Below are positions 26,677-35,309 of a stretch of DNA of 64,000 nucleotides, in pieces. Made by a program: the position numbers and the translations under genes. The notes below the pieces were generated by a model, which saw only the letters and a list, made by a program, of their open reading frames with translations, ran no database searches and was not told where the DNA came from. The stretch is from Azospirillum canadense (GTDB lineage: Bacteria > Pseudomonadota > Alphaproteobacteria > Azospirillales > Azospirillaceae), in the NCBI RefSeq assembly GCF_025961225.1, contig NZ_JAOQNG010000001.1, forward strand, positions 2,514,001-2,578,000, read 5' to 3'. Position 1 is the first letter of the stretch, and each line of letters opens with the position of its first letter.

Positions 26677-26740
26677 TCACCACAGAGACACGGAGACACA
26701 GAGAAACCACCCCCTCTGTGTCTGCGTGTCTCTGTGGTGA
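26677..26740. repeat. 27-bp near-perfect inverted repeat between yeaH and spoVR
   Basis: The arms 26677-26703 and 26714-26740 match at 26 of 27 positions (arm beginning TCACCACAGAGACACGG), with a 10-nt loop. The arms have an internal 9-10-nt period (CACAGAGA). The element sits in the middle of the operon and would fold in the transcript. It is the same style of element as at 11693, with different sequence. Confidence 0.85.
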
Positions 26741-26751
26741 CTCTCATACGG

Positions 26752-28044
26752 TCACGCCCCGGCCTTTTCGCGGGCGAACAGGTCGCGGAAGACGGGGAAG
26801 ATCTCCCGGCGGGAGCGGACGCGGCGCATGGCAAGCGGCAGGTCGGGTCCCTGGACCATCTTGTAGGTGCGCCACAGTTCCGTCTCGCGACCCAGCGCCG
26901 ACAGGCCCATGTTGTGCTCCGCCGCCACCTCGATGTAGGCGAAGTACTGGCAAAGCGGCAGGATCGCGTCCTTCAGCAGGCCCGCGGAGCGGGCGTTGTC
27001 CGACGACATGTTGTCGCCGTCCGACGCCTGGGCCGCGTAGATGTTCCACTCGTTCTCCGGATACCGCTCCTTGACGATGCGCTGCATCTCCTCCAACGCC
27101 GTCGAGACCACGGTGCCGCCGGTCTCGGTGGAGTAGAAGAACGTGTCCTCGTCCACCTCCTTGGCCTCGTGGGTGTGGCGGATGAAGACGATGTCCACGG
27201 AACGGTAGCGCCGCTTCAGGAACAGGTAGAGCAGCATGAAGAAGCGCTTGGCGAGATCCTTCATGTGCTCCGTCATGGAGCCGGAGACGTCCATCAGGCA
27301 GAACATGACGGCCTGTGCGATGGGCTTCGGCACCGTCTCGAAGCGGTTGTAGCGGACGTCGATCGGGTCGATGAAGGGGATGCGCTTGGCGCGGAGGTAA
27401 TGCCGCTCCAGCAGGTCGCGCATCTCCCGCAGCTTTTCCGGATCCTCGCCGCGATCCTCCGCCTCGCGCAGAAGATCCTCAAGCTCGGCCACCTCCGCCG
27501 GCTTCGGCCGCTTCAGCGCGATGCGCCGGCTGAGGCTGTTGCGCATGGTGCGCACCAGGTTCAGGTTGGCCGGCGAGCCCGTCACCGAATAGCCCGCCCG
27601 CGTCAGCGAGTGGGATTCCGACTGCTTGACCTTCTGCTTCACGAGGTCGGGGAGTTCCAGGTCTTCCAGGAAGATGTCCAGGAACTCCTCACGGGACAGG
27701 ACGAAGCGGAAGTCGTCATCGCCCTCCCCGTCGGGGCTGCCTTCCGACCCGCGGCCGCCGCCCTGCTCCTCGGGACGGGAGATGGTGTCCCCTTCCACAT
27801 ACTCCTTGTTGCCCGGCACGACGTAGTCGCGCACGCCGCCGGACCCGGAGCGGTGGAAGGAGGGCTCCCGCACGCCGCCGGTCGAGATGGTGACCTTCTC
27901 GCCGTTTTCGATGTCCTGGATGCCGCGCTTGCCCGAGGCATCCCGCACCGCCTTTACCACCTGTTCCTTGGCGCGCCGCAGGAAGCGCTGGCGGTTGGCC
28001 AGGCTCTTGCCCTGCGGGTTCAGGCGACGGTCGATGATGTTCAT
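26752..28044 (-). CDS. yeaH: YeaH/YhbH family protein (DUF444)
   Basis: A 430-residue cytoplasmic protein of the DUF444 family with a von Willebrand A-like fold. It starts with MNIIDRRLNPQGKSLANRQR, typical for the family, and has the metal-binding DVSGSMTEHMKDLAKRFF motif. The central region is Gly/Asp-rich and low complexity (about residues 85-110). ATG 28044 was chosen over a TTG one codon earlier; GGAGG lies upstream. It is 52 nt after prkA. Function is known only through its tie to PrkA in stress signalling. Confidence 0.95.
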   Translation of the reverse strand: MNIIDRRLNPQGKSLANRQRFLRRAKEQVVKAVRDASGKRGIQDIENGEKVTISTGGVREPSFHRSGSGGVRDYVVPGNKEYVEGDTISRPEEQGGGRGSEGSPDGEGDDDFRFVLSREEFLDIFLEDLELPDLVKQKVKQSESHSLTRAGYSVTGSPANLNLVRTMRNSLSRRIALKRPKPAEVAELEDLLREAEDRGEDPEKLREMRDLLERHYLRAKRIPFIDPIDVRYNRFETVPKPIAQAVMFCLMDVSGSMTEHMKDLAKRFFMLLYLFLKRRYRSVDIVFIRHTHEAKEVDEDTFFYSTETGGTVVSTALEEMQRIVKERYPENEWNIYAAQASDGDNMSSDNARSAGLLKDAILPLCQYFAYIEVAAEHNMGLSALGRETELWRTYKMVQGPDLPLAMRRVRSRREIFPVFRDLFAREKAGA

Positions 28045-28096
28045 CAAGGGGGAGCCCCTCCTACCGATTCACGCTCGTGACGAGCAGACCGACCAA

Positions 28097-30043
28097 TCAG
28101 CCGGCCTGCTTCACGCGCATGTACCACTCGACCAGCCGGCGGACCTGCCGCTCGGTGTAGCCGCGGGTCATCATGCGCGACACGAACTCGTTGTGCTTCT
28201 TCTCGGTCTCGCTGTCCTTCTTGGACCCGAAGCTGATCACGGGCAGCAGATCCTCCACCTGGGAGAACATGCGCTTCTCGATCACCTCGCGGATCTTCTC
28301 GTAGGACGTCCAGGAGGGGTTGCGCCCGGCGTTGGCGGCCCGCGCCCGGAGCGCGAACTTCACGACCTCGTTGCGGAAGTCCTTCGGGTTGGCGATCCCG
28401 GCGGGCTTCTCGATCTTGGTCAGCTCCTGGTTCAGAAGCTCGCGGTTCATCAACTGGCCGGTGTCCGGATCCTTGAAGTCCTGGTCTTCGATCCACGCAT
28501 CGGCATAGTCGACGTAGCGGTCGAACAGGTTCTGGCCGTAGTCGCTGTAGGACTCCAGATAGGCCTTCTGTATCTCGTTGCCGATGAACTCCGCGTAGCG
28601 CGGCGCCATCTCGGCCTTGATGAACTCGATGTACTTCTTCTCGGTATCGTCGGGGAACTGCTCCCGCTTGATCGACTGCTCCAGGATGTACATCAGGTGG
28701 ACCGGATCGGCCGAGATCTCGGTCGAGTCGTAGTTGAAGGTCGCGGCCAGCACCTTGAAGGCGAAGCGGGTGGAGATGCCGTCCATGCCCTCGTCCACGC
28801 CCGCCTGATCGCGGTATTCCTGCATGGACTTGGCCTTGGGGTCGGTCTCCTTCATGCTCTCGCCGTCATAGACGCGCATCTTGGAGTAGAGGCTGGAGTT
28901 CGGATGGTCGCGCAGGCGCGACAGCACCGAGAACTTCGCCAGCATCTCCAAGGTCGACGGCGCGCAGGGCGCGGTCGCCAGGTCGGAGCCTTGGACCAGC
29001 TTGTCGTAGATCCGCTGCTCCTCCTGCACACGCAGGCAGTAGGGCACCTTGATCACGCAGATACGGTCGATGAAGGCTTCGTTGTTCTTGTTGTTCTTGA
29101 AGGACTGCCACTCCGCCTCGTTGGAGTGGGCCAGGATGATGCCCTGGAACGGGATGGCGCCGATGTTCTCCGAGCCGACGTAGTTGCCCTCCTGGGTCGC
29201 CGTCAGCAGCGGGTGGAGCATCTTGATGGGCGCCTTGAACATCTCGACGAATTCCAGCAGGCCCTGGCTGGCCCGGTTCAGGCCGCCGGAGAAGCTGTAG
29301 GCGTCGGGATCGTTCTGGCTGTACATCTCCAGCTTGCGGATGTCGACCTTGCCGACCAGCGAGGAGATGTCCTGGTTGTTCTCGTCGCCGGGCTCCGTCT
29401 TGGTGACGCAGATCTGGCGCAGCTTGCTGGGGTGCAGCTTCACGACGCGGAAGCGCGAGATGTCGCCGCCGAACTCGTCCAGCCGCTTGACGGCCCAGGG
29501 GCTCATCAGGCCGGTCAGGCGGCGGCGCGGGACGCCGTAGCGCTCCTCCAGCAGGTCGCCCATCTCCTCGGGGTTGAAGAGGCCGAGCGGGCTTTCGAAG
29601 ACCGGGCTGATCTCCTTGCCGGCCTTCAGGACGTAGACCGGGCATTTCTCCATCAGCGACTTCAGCCGCTCCGCCAGCGACGACTTGCCGCCGCCGACCG
29701 GGCCCAGCAGGTAGAGGATCTGCTTGCGCTCCTCCAACCCCTGCGCCGCGTGGCGGAAGAAGCCGACGATGCGCTCGATCGTCTCCTCCATGCCGTAGAA
29801 GTCGGCGAAGGCCGGATAGATCTTGATCGTCCGGTTCATGAAGATGCGGCCAAGGCGCGGATCCTTGGCGGTGTCGACGACTTCCGGTTCGCCGATGGCG
29901 GCGAGGATGCGCTCCGGTGCGGAGGCATACATCATCGGGTCGTCGCGGCATTCCTGGAGGTATTCCGTAAGGCTCATCTCAACCTCACGGCGCCCCTCAT
30001 AGGACTGCGTATAGCGCGTGAACAGTTCGTCGGCCGGGAACAT
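28097..30043 (-). CDS. prkA: PrkA-type serine protein kinase / AAA+ protein
   Basis: A 648-residue protein with the N-terminal PrkA AAA domain (Walker A GPVGGGKSSLAERLK, about residue 95-110) and a C-terminal kinase-related domain. Family-specific stretches such as ILAHSNEAEWQSF and RICVIKVPYCLRVQEEQRIY are present. It heads the prkA-yeaH-spoVR operon. GGAGCGAGGA lies directly before ATG 30043. Some members phosphorylate proteins and others act as AAA+ proteases, and the sequence does not decide which. Confidence 0.95.
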   Translation of the reverse strand: MFPADELFTRYTQSYEGRREVEMSLTEYLQECRDDPMMYASAPERILAAIGEPEVVDTAKDPRLGRIFMNRTIKIYPAFADFYGMEETIERIVGFFRHAAQGLEERKQILYLLGPVGGGKSSLAERLKSLMEKCPVYVLKAGKEISPVFESPLGLFNPEEMGDLLEERYGVPRRRLTGLMSPWAVKRLDEFGGDISRFRVVKLHPSKLRQICVTKTEPGDENNQDISSLVGKVDIRKLEMYSQNDPDAYSFSGGLNRASQGLLEFVEMFKAPIKMLHPLLTATQEGNYVGSENIGAIPFQGIILAHSNEAEWQSFKNNKNNEAFIDRICVIKVPYCLRVQEEQRIYDKLVQGSDLATAPCAPSTLEMLAKFSVLSRLRDHPNSSLYSKMRVYDGESMKETDPKAKSMQEYRDQAGVDEGMDGISTRFAFKVLAATFNYDSTEISADPVHLMYILEQSIKREQFPDDTEKKYIEFIKAEMAPRYAEFIGNEIQKAYLESYSDYGQNLFDRYVDYADAWIEDQDFKDPDTGQLMNRELLNQELTKIEKPAGIANPKDFRNEVVKFALRARAANAGRNPSWTSYEKIREVIEKRMFSQVEDLLPVISFGSKKDSETEKKHNEFVSRMMTRGYTERQVRRLVEWYMRVKQAG

Positions 30044-30897
30044 TCCTCGCTCCGTATCTCTTAGTCCGATGCGTCGGGGCTGCCGCCGGGGGACCCGGTC
30101 GGCGGGGGCGGCACGCGCCGCGAAGTTTGGGGCGCCACGGGCGGAACAATCCCGCGTCGACCCCGCTCACCGTCGAAAGCCAGACCTTTTATGCGGTTGC
30201 GGTTCAAATGCAGCACCCCCTTGGGACCGCTGAACTCGAATGGTTCAAATCTGAATGTAATGCTCGACCTAGAGCTTTCCAGACAGGCAGTCTTAATAAC
30301 CGGAAAAGCCGTGCGGAAGGCTGGATCGGCCTTCAGGATTAGAACAGGCGGCCAGTTGACGCCACGCCTGTGCTTGCGCCGCATTGCGTGGTCGATTCGC
30401 GCCGGAGTGGTTTCGCAAGACGAACGATTTGACGACGGTCGATTTGGCAGTCGATGTGAGAAGCGCAGTCGATGTGAAAAGCGATGTGAACGTGACGGTG
30501 ATGGCCAGCCGGCGCCCGGACCCATGCCCGGATGCCGTTTGTCGGAAACTCGCTGGACCGTGCCGATCACGCCATCGACCTCCAGTGCCGTTTCGCGCCT
30601 TAACCCAGTTCGGCGCTTCGGTTAACCGTAAGTGTGCCCACCAATCCTTAACAACATCCTGCTCTGCAAACGGTGTCACAAAGACATTAACGCATGGACG
30701 AGGTCCATGATCCACCTCTTCCAAAGAGAGATGGTGAAGCTCATCACAGCAGATCAACAAGGCGGAATTTTGGTGAAGGGGGCTTGCTCCGGTGGCCGAC
30801 CTCGAACGGGGCCATCCGGAACACGGCCCGAATCAAAGACTTGGCAGTCTTGCAACAGGTTGGGGGAAAAGTTGTGACCGCGAGCCCGGCCGCTGGC
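30044..30897. other. Long spacer upstream of prkA without a supportable gene
   Basis: This 854-nt stretch is clearly poorer in GC than its flanks, especially 30180-30330 and 30590-30780. The open frames crossing it lack family motifs and convincing ribosome sites. Seen inside are tandem imperfect copies of GTCGATGTGA with AAGC (about 30435-30490) and four TTAAC words (30601, 30623, 30652, 30686), a CtrA-like half-site that is weak evidence alone. It must contain the prkA promoter. A decayed acquired segment is possible; one frame has CKRCHKDI, recalling an HNH remnant. Confidence 0.4.
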
Positions 30898-31287
30898 TCA
30901 ACCGAGTTTCGCGCTCAGGCATTCCGTCAGCGATTCCGGGGTGGCCGGCTTCAGGATGAAAATGTCGGCGCCCAGCGCCGCCGCCTCGTCCATGCGGGCC
31001 TGGTCGGTGCGGTTGGTCATGAAGACCACCGGTAGCGCCCGGTCGCGCGGGTTGGGGCTGGCGCGCAGCGACTTCAGGAAGCCCAACCCGTCCATGGGTT
31101 GCATCTCCACGTCGCAGACCACGACGTCCGGGGCGTGCGCCCGGACGACGGCCAGCCCGGCCTCCCCGTCCGCAGCCTGGTGAACGGCCTTGAAACCCAG
31201 CGTGCCGAGCATCTTCGCCAGCACCATGCGGGTAAAGCTCTCGTCCTCGATGACCAGCACCGACCAGTCCCCGAACGCGCCCGCCAT
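30898..31287 (-). CDS. Stand-alone receiver-domain response regulator
   Basis: A 129-residue CheY-like protein of receiver domain only. The acidic pair is in VLVIEDESFTRM, the phospho-acceptor Asp in VVVCDVEMQPMDG, the Thr in VVFMTNRTD and the Lys in IFILKPATP. ATG 31287 is chosen because it opens directly on the first strand; the longer upstream frame is alanine-rich filler. It has no output domain and no adjacent kinase. The hybrid kinase at 32515 is nearby but separated by a gene on the other strand. Confidence 0.88.
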   Translation of the reverse strand: MAGAFGDWSVLVIEDESFTRMVLAKMLGTLGFKAVHQAADGEAGLAVVRAHAPDVVVCDVEMQPMDGLGFLKSLRASPNPRDRALPVVFMTNRTDQARMDEAAALGADIFILKPATPESLTECLSAKLG

Positions 31288-31444
31288 CGGTTCGTCCCCC
31301 GCCCCCAATGCCAAGGGCGGCCACTCGCCCGGCACGCCTGCATTTGAGTACGAGGTGTACGCCGCGGCGGCGGCCATTGCAACCGGATGCCGATCCACCA
31401 AAGGCGCCTTGCGCCACCCCGCCGCCGGGGATACACGGGAGAGC

Positions 31445-32293
31445 ATGAGCTTCCTCGATCACATTCGCGCGTGCAACGCGCACGACCTCTCCGGCTTCCG
31501 TCCATTCGACGTCGAGGGGCACCGCATCGGCTGGATCCGCCACGCGCTGGCGGAACGGCTGCCCGAGGTCGATCCGGGATTCGTCGTGACGGCCGACCGT
31601 GTGACGCTGGCGCCGGAGCTGCGCGATTTCGAGGCGCGTTCCGCCACGCTGGAGCACGCCGCGCAGTTCCTGGTCGAGGACGGGGCGGTCAAGTCCCTGC
31701 GCAACGAGTTCTACCCGGTGCTGCCCAAATGGGGTGCGGAGCCGCTGATGCGCATCGACCGCGCGGCGGTGGCCCAGTTCGGCATCGCCGCCTACGGCAT
31801 CCACGTGAACGGCTTTGTCCGGCAAGACGATGGAAGCCTCGCCCTGTGGGTCGGCCACCGCGCCCGCGACCGCGAGGTGGCGCCCGGCCAGTTCGACAAC
31901 CTGATCGCCGGCGGCCAGCCGATCGGCCTGTCGCTCGCCGAGAACCTGGTCAAGGAAGCGCAGGAGGAGGCGGGCATCGGCGCCGACCTCGCCGCCCGCG
32001 CCCTGCCGGTCGGCGCCCTGTCCTACGTCATGGAGACGCAGGCCGGGCTGAAGCGCGACACGCTGTTCCTCTACGACCTGGAACTCGACCCCGGTTTCGT
32101 GCCGGCCAACACCGACGGCGAAGTCGAGAAATTCGAGCTGTGGCCCCTGGACCGTGTCGCGGAGTCGGTGCGGACGACTGGGGACTGGAAGTTCAACGTG
32201 AACCTCGTGGTCATCGACTTCCTGGTCCGCCATGGCTGGCTGAAGCCGGAGGAGCCGGACTACCTGGACATCGTCGCCGGCCTGCGGCGTTAA
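31445..32293 (+). CDS. NUDIX hydrolase of the DUF4743/Tnr3-like group
   Basis: A 282-residue protein. The N-terminal DUF4743 domain (FLDHIRACNAHDLSGFRPF, about 1-115) is followed by a NUDIX domain with the box GGQPIGLSLAENLVKEAQEE (A-G-I follows). Relatives include the hydrolase part of fungal thiamine pyrophosphokinase and act on oxidised thiamine diphosphates; that activity is not shown here. The TAA stop codon is formed by the first bases of a composite palindromic repeat (TTAAAGCGGAT), so the repeat sets the gene's end. Confidence 0.9.
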   Translation: MSFLDHIRACNAHDLSGFRPFDVEGHRIGWIRHALAERLPEVDPGFVVTADRVTLAPELRDFEARSATLEHAAQFLVEDGAVKSLRNEFYPVLPKWGAEPLMRIDRAAVAQFGIAAYGIHVNGFVRQDDGSLALWVGHRARDREVAPGQFDNLIAGGQPIGLSLAENLVKEAQEEAGIGADLAARALPVGALSYVMETQAGLKRDTLFLYDLELDPGFVPANTDGEVEKFELWPLDRVAESVRTTGDWKFNVNLVVIDFLVRHGWLKPEEPDYLDIVAGLRR

Positions 32294-32467
32294 AGCGGAT
32301 TGCGATCCACTTTGGACTGCGACCGCAGTCCCGGCCGCCCATGCGGCCGAAGCTTGGCCTCTCGCGGGAACGAAGTTCCCGCTGGCGGCAGGCGGATGCC
32401 AAAGGCATCCGCTGAGAGCCGGCGAATGAGGCCATTTGGATTTAAGGCGAACGGAATTTCGCTTTAG
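32291..32467 (+). repeat. Composite palindromic repeat, copy with the 62-nt module
   Basis: The order of parts is AAAGCGGATT-GCG-ATCC-ACTTT hairpin, GGACTGCGACCGCAGTCC hairpin, CGGCCGCCCATGCGGCCG hairpin, the 62-nt module (32358-32419), the motif GAATGAGGCCAT, and a last hairpin (GCGAACGGAATTTCGC). The same order without the module is found in reverse at 53880-53996. The element occupies the spacer between two converging genes. Confidence 0.88.
32358..32419 (+). repeat. 62-nt two-hairpin module, copy 2
   Basis: The stems here are GCGGGAAC-GAA-GTTCCCGC and CGGATGCC-AAA-GGCATCCG. Their sequences differ from the other copies while pairing is kept. The ends are CCTCTC and GAGAGC, and the spacer between hairpins is TGGCGGCA. 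The length is exactly 62 nt. This copy interrupts a composite repeat whose uninterrupted form is at 53880. Confidence 0.85.
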
Positions 32468-32514
32468 GCCTGTTCACCCCTCTCCCTGCTCCGCAGGGAG
32501 AGGGTCTGCTCCCG

Positions 32515-34080
32515 TCAATCGGCGGCGACCATGGGGCGGGTCCGCACGGTGGTGAGCTGGGTCGACAGCTCCGTCAGGGTCACCGGCTTGTGCAGGACGG
32601 CGAAGCCGCTGAGCCGCGCCTCCCGGATGCGGTCGGGGTTGGTGTCCCCGGTCAGCACGATGGCCGGAATCGGGGTGCCGAGCAGGGCGTGCACGTCGCG
32701 AATCGCCTCCACCCCCGTTCGGCTGTGGCGCAGGCGGTAATCGGCGATGATCACGTCGGGCAGCCGCTCCGCCCCCTCCAGGAGGCGTAGCGCCTCTTCC
32801 CCCGAGGGGGCGGCCAGCACGTCCCAGCCCCACTGCTCCAGCACCATGCGCAGGCTTTCCAGGATCAGCGCCTCGTCGTCGATGAGAAGCGCCAGCCCGC
32901 AGTCGCCGTCCAGATCGCTCCATGTCCGGCCCGCCGGCGCGGGCTGCGACGCGATGTGCATCGGTACCTCCACGGAAAAACGGGTTCCCCGGCCGGGCGA
33001 GGAGCGCACGGTGACCGGCAGGCCCAGCAGCCGCGACAGCCGCTTCACCACCGCGAGGCCGAGGCCGAGCCCCCGCGCGCGGTCGCGCTCCGCGTTGCCG
33101 AGCTGGACGAATTCCTCGAAGATGTCCTCCAGCCTGTCGGTCGGCACCCCGACGCCGCTGTCCACCACGTCGATGCGCAGGACGCCGCCGCGCAACCGGC
33201 ATCCGACGAGCACGCCGCCGACGCCGGTGTATTTCAGGGCGTTGTCCAGCAGGTTGCGCAGAAGGCGCTCCAGCAGCGCGGCGTCGGTGTGGACCCACGC
33301 GCCGGTCGGCCGGACGTGCAGGCGCAGCCCCTTCCCATAGGCGCGTGGGCCATAGTCCGCCCGCAGGCGTTCGAGCAGGTCGGCCAACGGAAAGGGCGCC
33401 GGTTCCGGCACGACGATGCCGGCGTCGAGCCGCGCCACGTCGAGCAGGGCGTCGAGCAGGGCGCGCAGGGCCTCGACCGCCTGGTTCAGGCTGTGCACCA
33501 GCGGCATCTGCGCGTGGCCACGCAGCCGGTCGGCCAGCAGGGCGCCGAACAGGGTCAGCGACTGCGCGGGCTGGCGCAGGTCGTGGCTGGCGGCGGCCAG
33601 GAAATTTGCCTTGGAGCGGTTGGCGCGCTTCGCCTCCTCCTTGGCGGTGCGCAGACGGTCCTCGCGGTCGCGTGCGTCCTTCTCGGCGCGTATGCGCCGG
33701 CCGGCGTCCACGCCGGTCACCACAAGGCCGGGCTCCGCGCCCTCCACCGACGGCAGCGGCGCCACGGTCAGGTCCAGCCAGTGGTCGTCGGCACGCAGGG
33801 TCAGCGTGCGGCACATCCCGTCGCCGGCCGCGGCCAGGGCGTCGCCGAGCCGGTGCCCCGCGTCGTCGGCCCCGCCCCATAGGAAGGCCGCCGCAAAGGG
33901 CTGCCCGATCAGCGCTTCCCGCGCCACGTTGGCGAGGCGTTGTGCCGCCGCGTTCATATCGGTGATGCGCCCATGGCCGTCGAGGACCACGACGAGCACC
34001 CCCAGCGCATCAAAGACCCGCTGCGCGTCCGCGGGATTCTGCAGAGCAGGGATCACTGCCCCGGATGGCGCCACCCGCAT
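32515..34080 (-). CDS. Hybrid sensor histidine kinase
   Basis: A soluble 521-residue protein with four parts. A PAS-like sensor comes first (VFDALGVLVVVLDGHGRITDMN, about 20-130), followed by a short coiled coil. The kinase core has the phospho-acceptor His in AASHDLRQPAQSL, N-box LLRNLLDNALKYT and G-boxes DSGVGVP and GLGLGLAVV. The C-terminal receiver (about 400-515) has Asp in VIIADYRL and Lys in VLHKPV. The HDLRQP type often lacks membrane sensing. ATG 34080 was chosen over an upstream TTG. No partner gene is adjacent. Confidence 0.9.
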   Translation of the reverse strand: MRVAPSGAVIPALQNPADAQRVFDALGVLVVVLDGHGRITDMNAAAQRLANVAREALIGQPFAAAFLWGGADDAGHRLGDALAAAGDGMCRTLTLRADDHWLDLTVAPLPSVEGAEPGLVVTGVDAGRRIRAEKDARDREDRLRTAKEEAKRANRSKANFLAAASHDLRQPAQSLTLFGALLADRLRGHAQMPLVHSLNQAVEALRALLDALLDVARLDAGIVVPEPAPFPLADLLERLRADYGPRAYGKGLRLHVRPTGAWVHTDAALLERLLRNLLDNALKYTGVGGVLVGCRLRGGVLRIDVVDSGVGVPTDRLEDIFEEFVQLGNAERDRARGLGLGLAVVKRLSRLLGLPVTVRSSPGRGTRFSVEVPMHIASQPAPAGRTWSDLDGDCGLALLIDDEALILESLRMVLEQWGWDVLAAPSGEEALRLLEGAERLPDVIIADYRLRHSRTGVEAIRDVHALLGTPIPAIVLTGDTNPDRIREARLSGFAVLHKPVTLTELSTQLTTVRTRPMVAAD

Positions 34081-34261
34081 TGTCGACCCCCGTCTGGGAT
34101 CCTGCGTCCGAGATTCGTCATCTCGGATCCGGCCCGGCGGGTTGATCAGCCACCGGACATTCAAACTCTTTAGAAAGATACGCTGAAATTACGGATGATT
34201 CCAGGTGGGCTGTTTCGACTCATGACGTTCTTCGGATCGATATGAGACCTGCGGATGATGA

Positions 34262-35113
34262 TCATAGGTCGTTCGGAAAGCCGGCCAATGCACGCACCGC
34301 GGACGGTTCCAGCCCCGCTTCCCTGAGGGAACGCAGGGATTTCGTCTGGTCGCGCTTGGCCAGCCTCTCGCCGCGCTCGTTCGTCAGCAAGGAATGGTGA
34401 TGGTAGTCGGGAGGCTCGGCTCGCAGAAGCGCCTGGAGCAGGCGGTGAATGTGGGTCGCGAAGAAAAGGTCCTCGCCGCGCGTCACCAGCGTCACGCCCT
34501 GGAGGTGGTCGTCCACCGTGACGGCGAGGTGGTAGCTGGTCGGCGTGTCCTTGCGGGCCAGCACGACGTCGCCCAGGATCTCCGGCGTCGCCTCCTGCCA
34601 GCCGCGGGCGCGGTCGTGCCAGCGCAGGGGCCCGGTGACGGCCATGGCCCTCGCCACGTCGAGGCGGAGCGCGTAGGCCGCGCCCTCCGCCATTCGCTCG
34701 CGCCGCAGGGAATCGTCCAGATGGCGGCAGGTGCCGGGGTACAGCGGCCCGTCCGGGCCGTGCGGGGCATGGCCGGCGCGGGCGATCTCCGCGGCGATGT
34801 CCTTGCGCGTGCAGAAACAGGGATAGACGACGCCGAGGTCGCGGAGCCGCGCCAGGGCGGCGCGGTGGTCGTCCAGATGATCCGACTGGCGGCGGACGGG
34901 CGTCTCCCACGTCAGCCCGAGCCACGCCAGGTCTTCCATCAGGTCGCGTTCGAACTCCGGCCGGCAGCGCTGGGGATCGATGTCCTCGATGCGCAGCAGG
35001 AACCGCCCGCCCGCCGACTTGGCGGCCCGCCAGCCAAACAGGGCGGAATGGGCGTGCCCGAGATGAAGGTGGCCGGTCGGGCTCGGCGCAAAGCGGGTGA
35101 CGTCGTCGGTCAT
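34262..35113 (-). CDS. gluQRS: Glutamyl-Q tRNA(Asp) synthetase
   Basis: A 283-residue truncated glutamyl-tRNA synthetase paralogue that glutamylates queuosine in the tRNA-Asp anticodon. The HIGH-type motif is HLGHAHSALFGW, the nucleotide loop LLRIEDIDPQRCR, and the zinc-site Cys are in CFCTRK. The C-terminal motif is KRDQTKSL in place of KMSKS, as is normal for GluQ. It lacks the anticodon-binding domain. ATG 35113 begins at MTDDVTRFAPSPTG, the usual N-terminus. Confidence 0.95.
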   Translation of the reverse strand: MTDDVTRFAPSPTGHLHLGHAHSALFGWRAAKSAGGRFLLRIEDIDPQRCRPEFERDLMEDLAWLGLTWETPVRRQSDHLDDHRAALARLRDLGVVYPCFCTRKDIAAEIARAGHAPHGPDGPLYPGTCRHLDDSLRRERMAEGAAYALRLDVARAMAVTGPLRWHDRARGWQEATPEILGDVVLARKDTPTSYHLAVTVDDHLQGVTLVTRGEDLFFATHIHRLLQALLRAEPPDYHHHSLLTNERGERLAKRDQTKSLRSLREAGLEPSAVRALAGFPNDL

Positions 35114-35141
35114 GCCCGCTCTTATACCCGAACGAACGGGC

Positions 35142-35309
35142 TCAGATGTAGGGGTTGTCCTTGATCGGCTCGACCGGGATGTCCTCGCCTTCGAGATACA
35201 TGGCGAGCCGGCGGCGCAGCTCGCGGTCGAAGGCGTCGATGCGGCGCTGGCGGTCGCGCTCCTCGCGTTCGGCGCGCTTCTCGGCGAGGCTGATGATGAT
35301 GGCGCTCAT
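35142..35309 (-). CDS. Small charged protein (55 residues)
   Basis: ATG 35309 has AGGGGG nine bases upstream. After a short hydrophobic start (MSAIIISLAEKRAE) the protein is a long charged helix (REERDRQRRIDAFDRELRRR) ending in EPIKDNPYI. It lies 28 nt before gluQRS in the same direction and is probably co-transcribed with it. No family recognised. The compositional bias fits a real short protein rather than a shadow frame. Confidence 0.7.
   Translation of the reverse strand: MSAIIISLAEKRAEREERDRQRRIDAFDRELRRRLAMYLEGEDIPVEPIKDNPYI

Noticed and set aside
30293..30760. 155-codon minus-strand frame upstream of prkA
   Set aside because: Its Ser/Thr-rich middle is the translation of tandem GTCGATGTGA-type repeats, and no family motif is present.
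30632..30877. 81-codon frame with CKRCHKDI as an HNH gene
   Set aside because: It lacks the downstream His/Asn/His region and a ribosome site, and the rest is not protein-like; kept only as a possible remnant.
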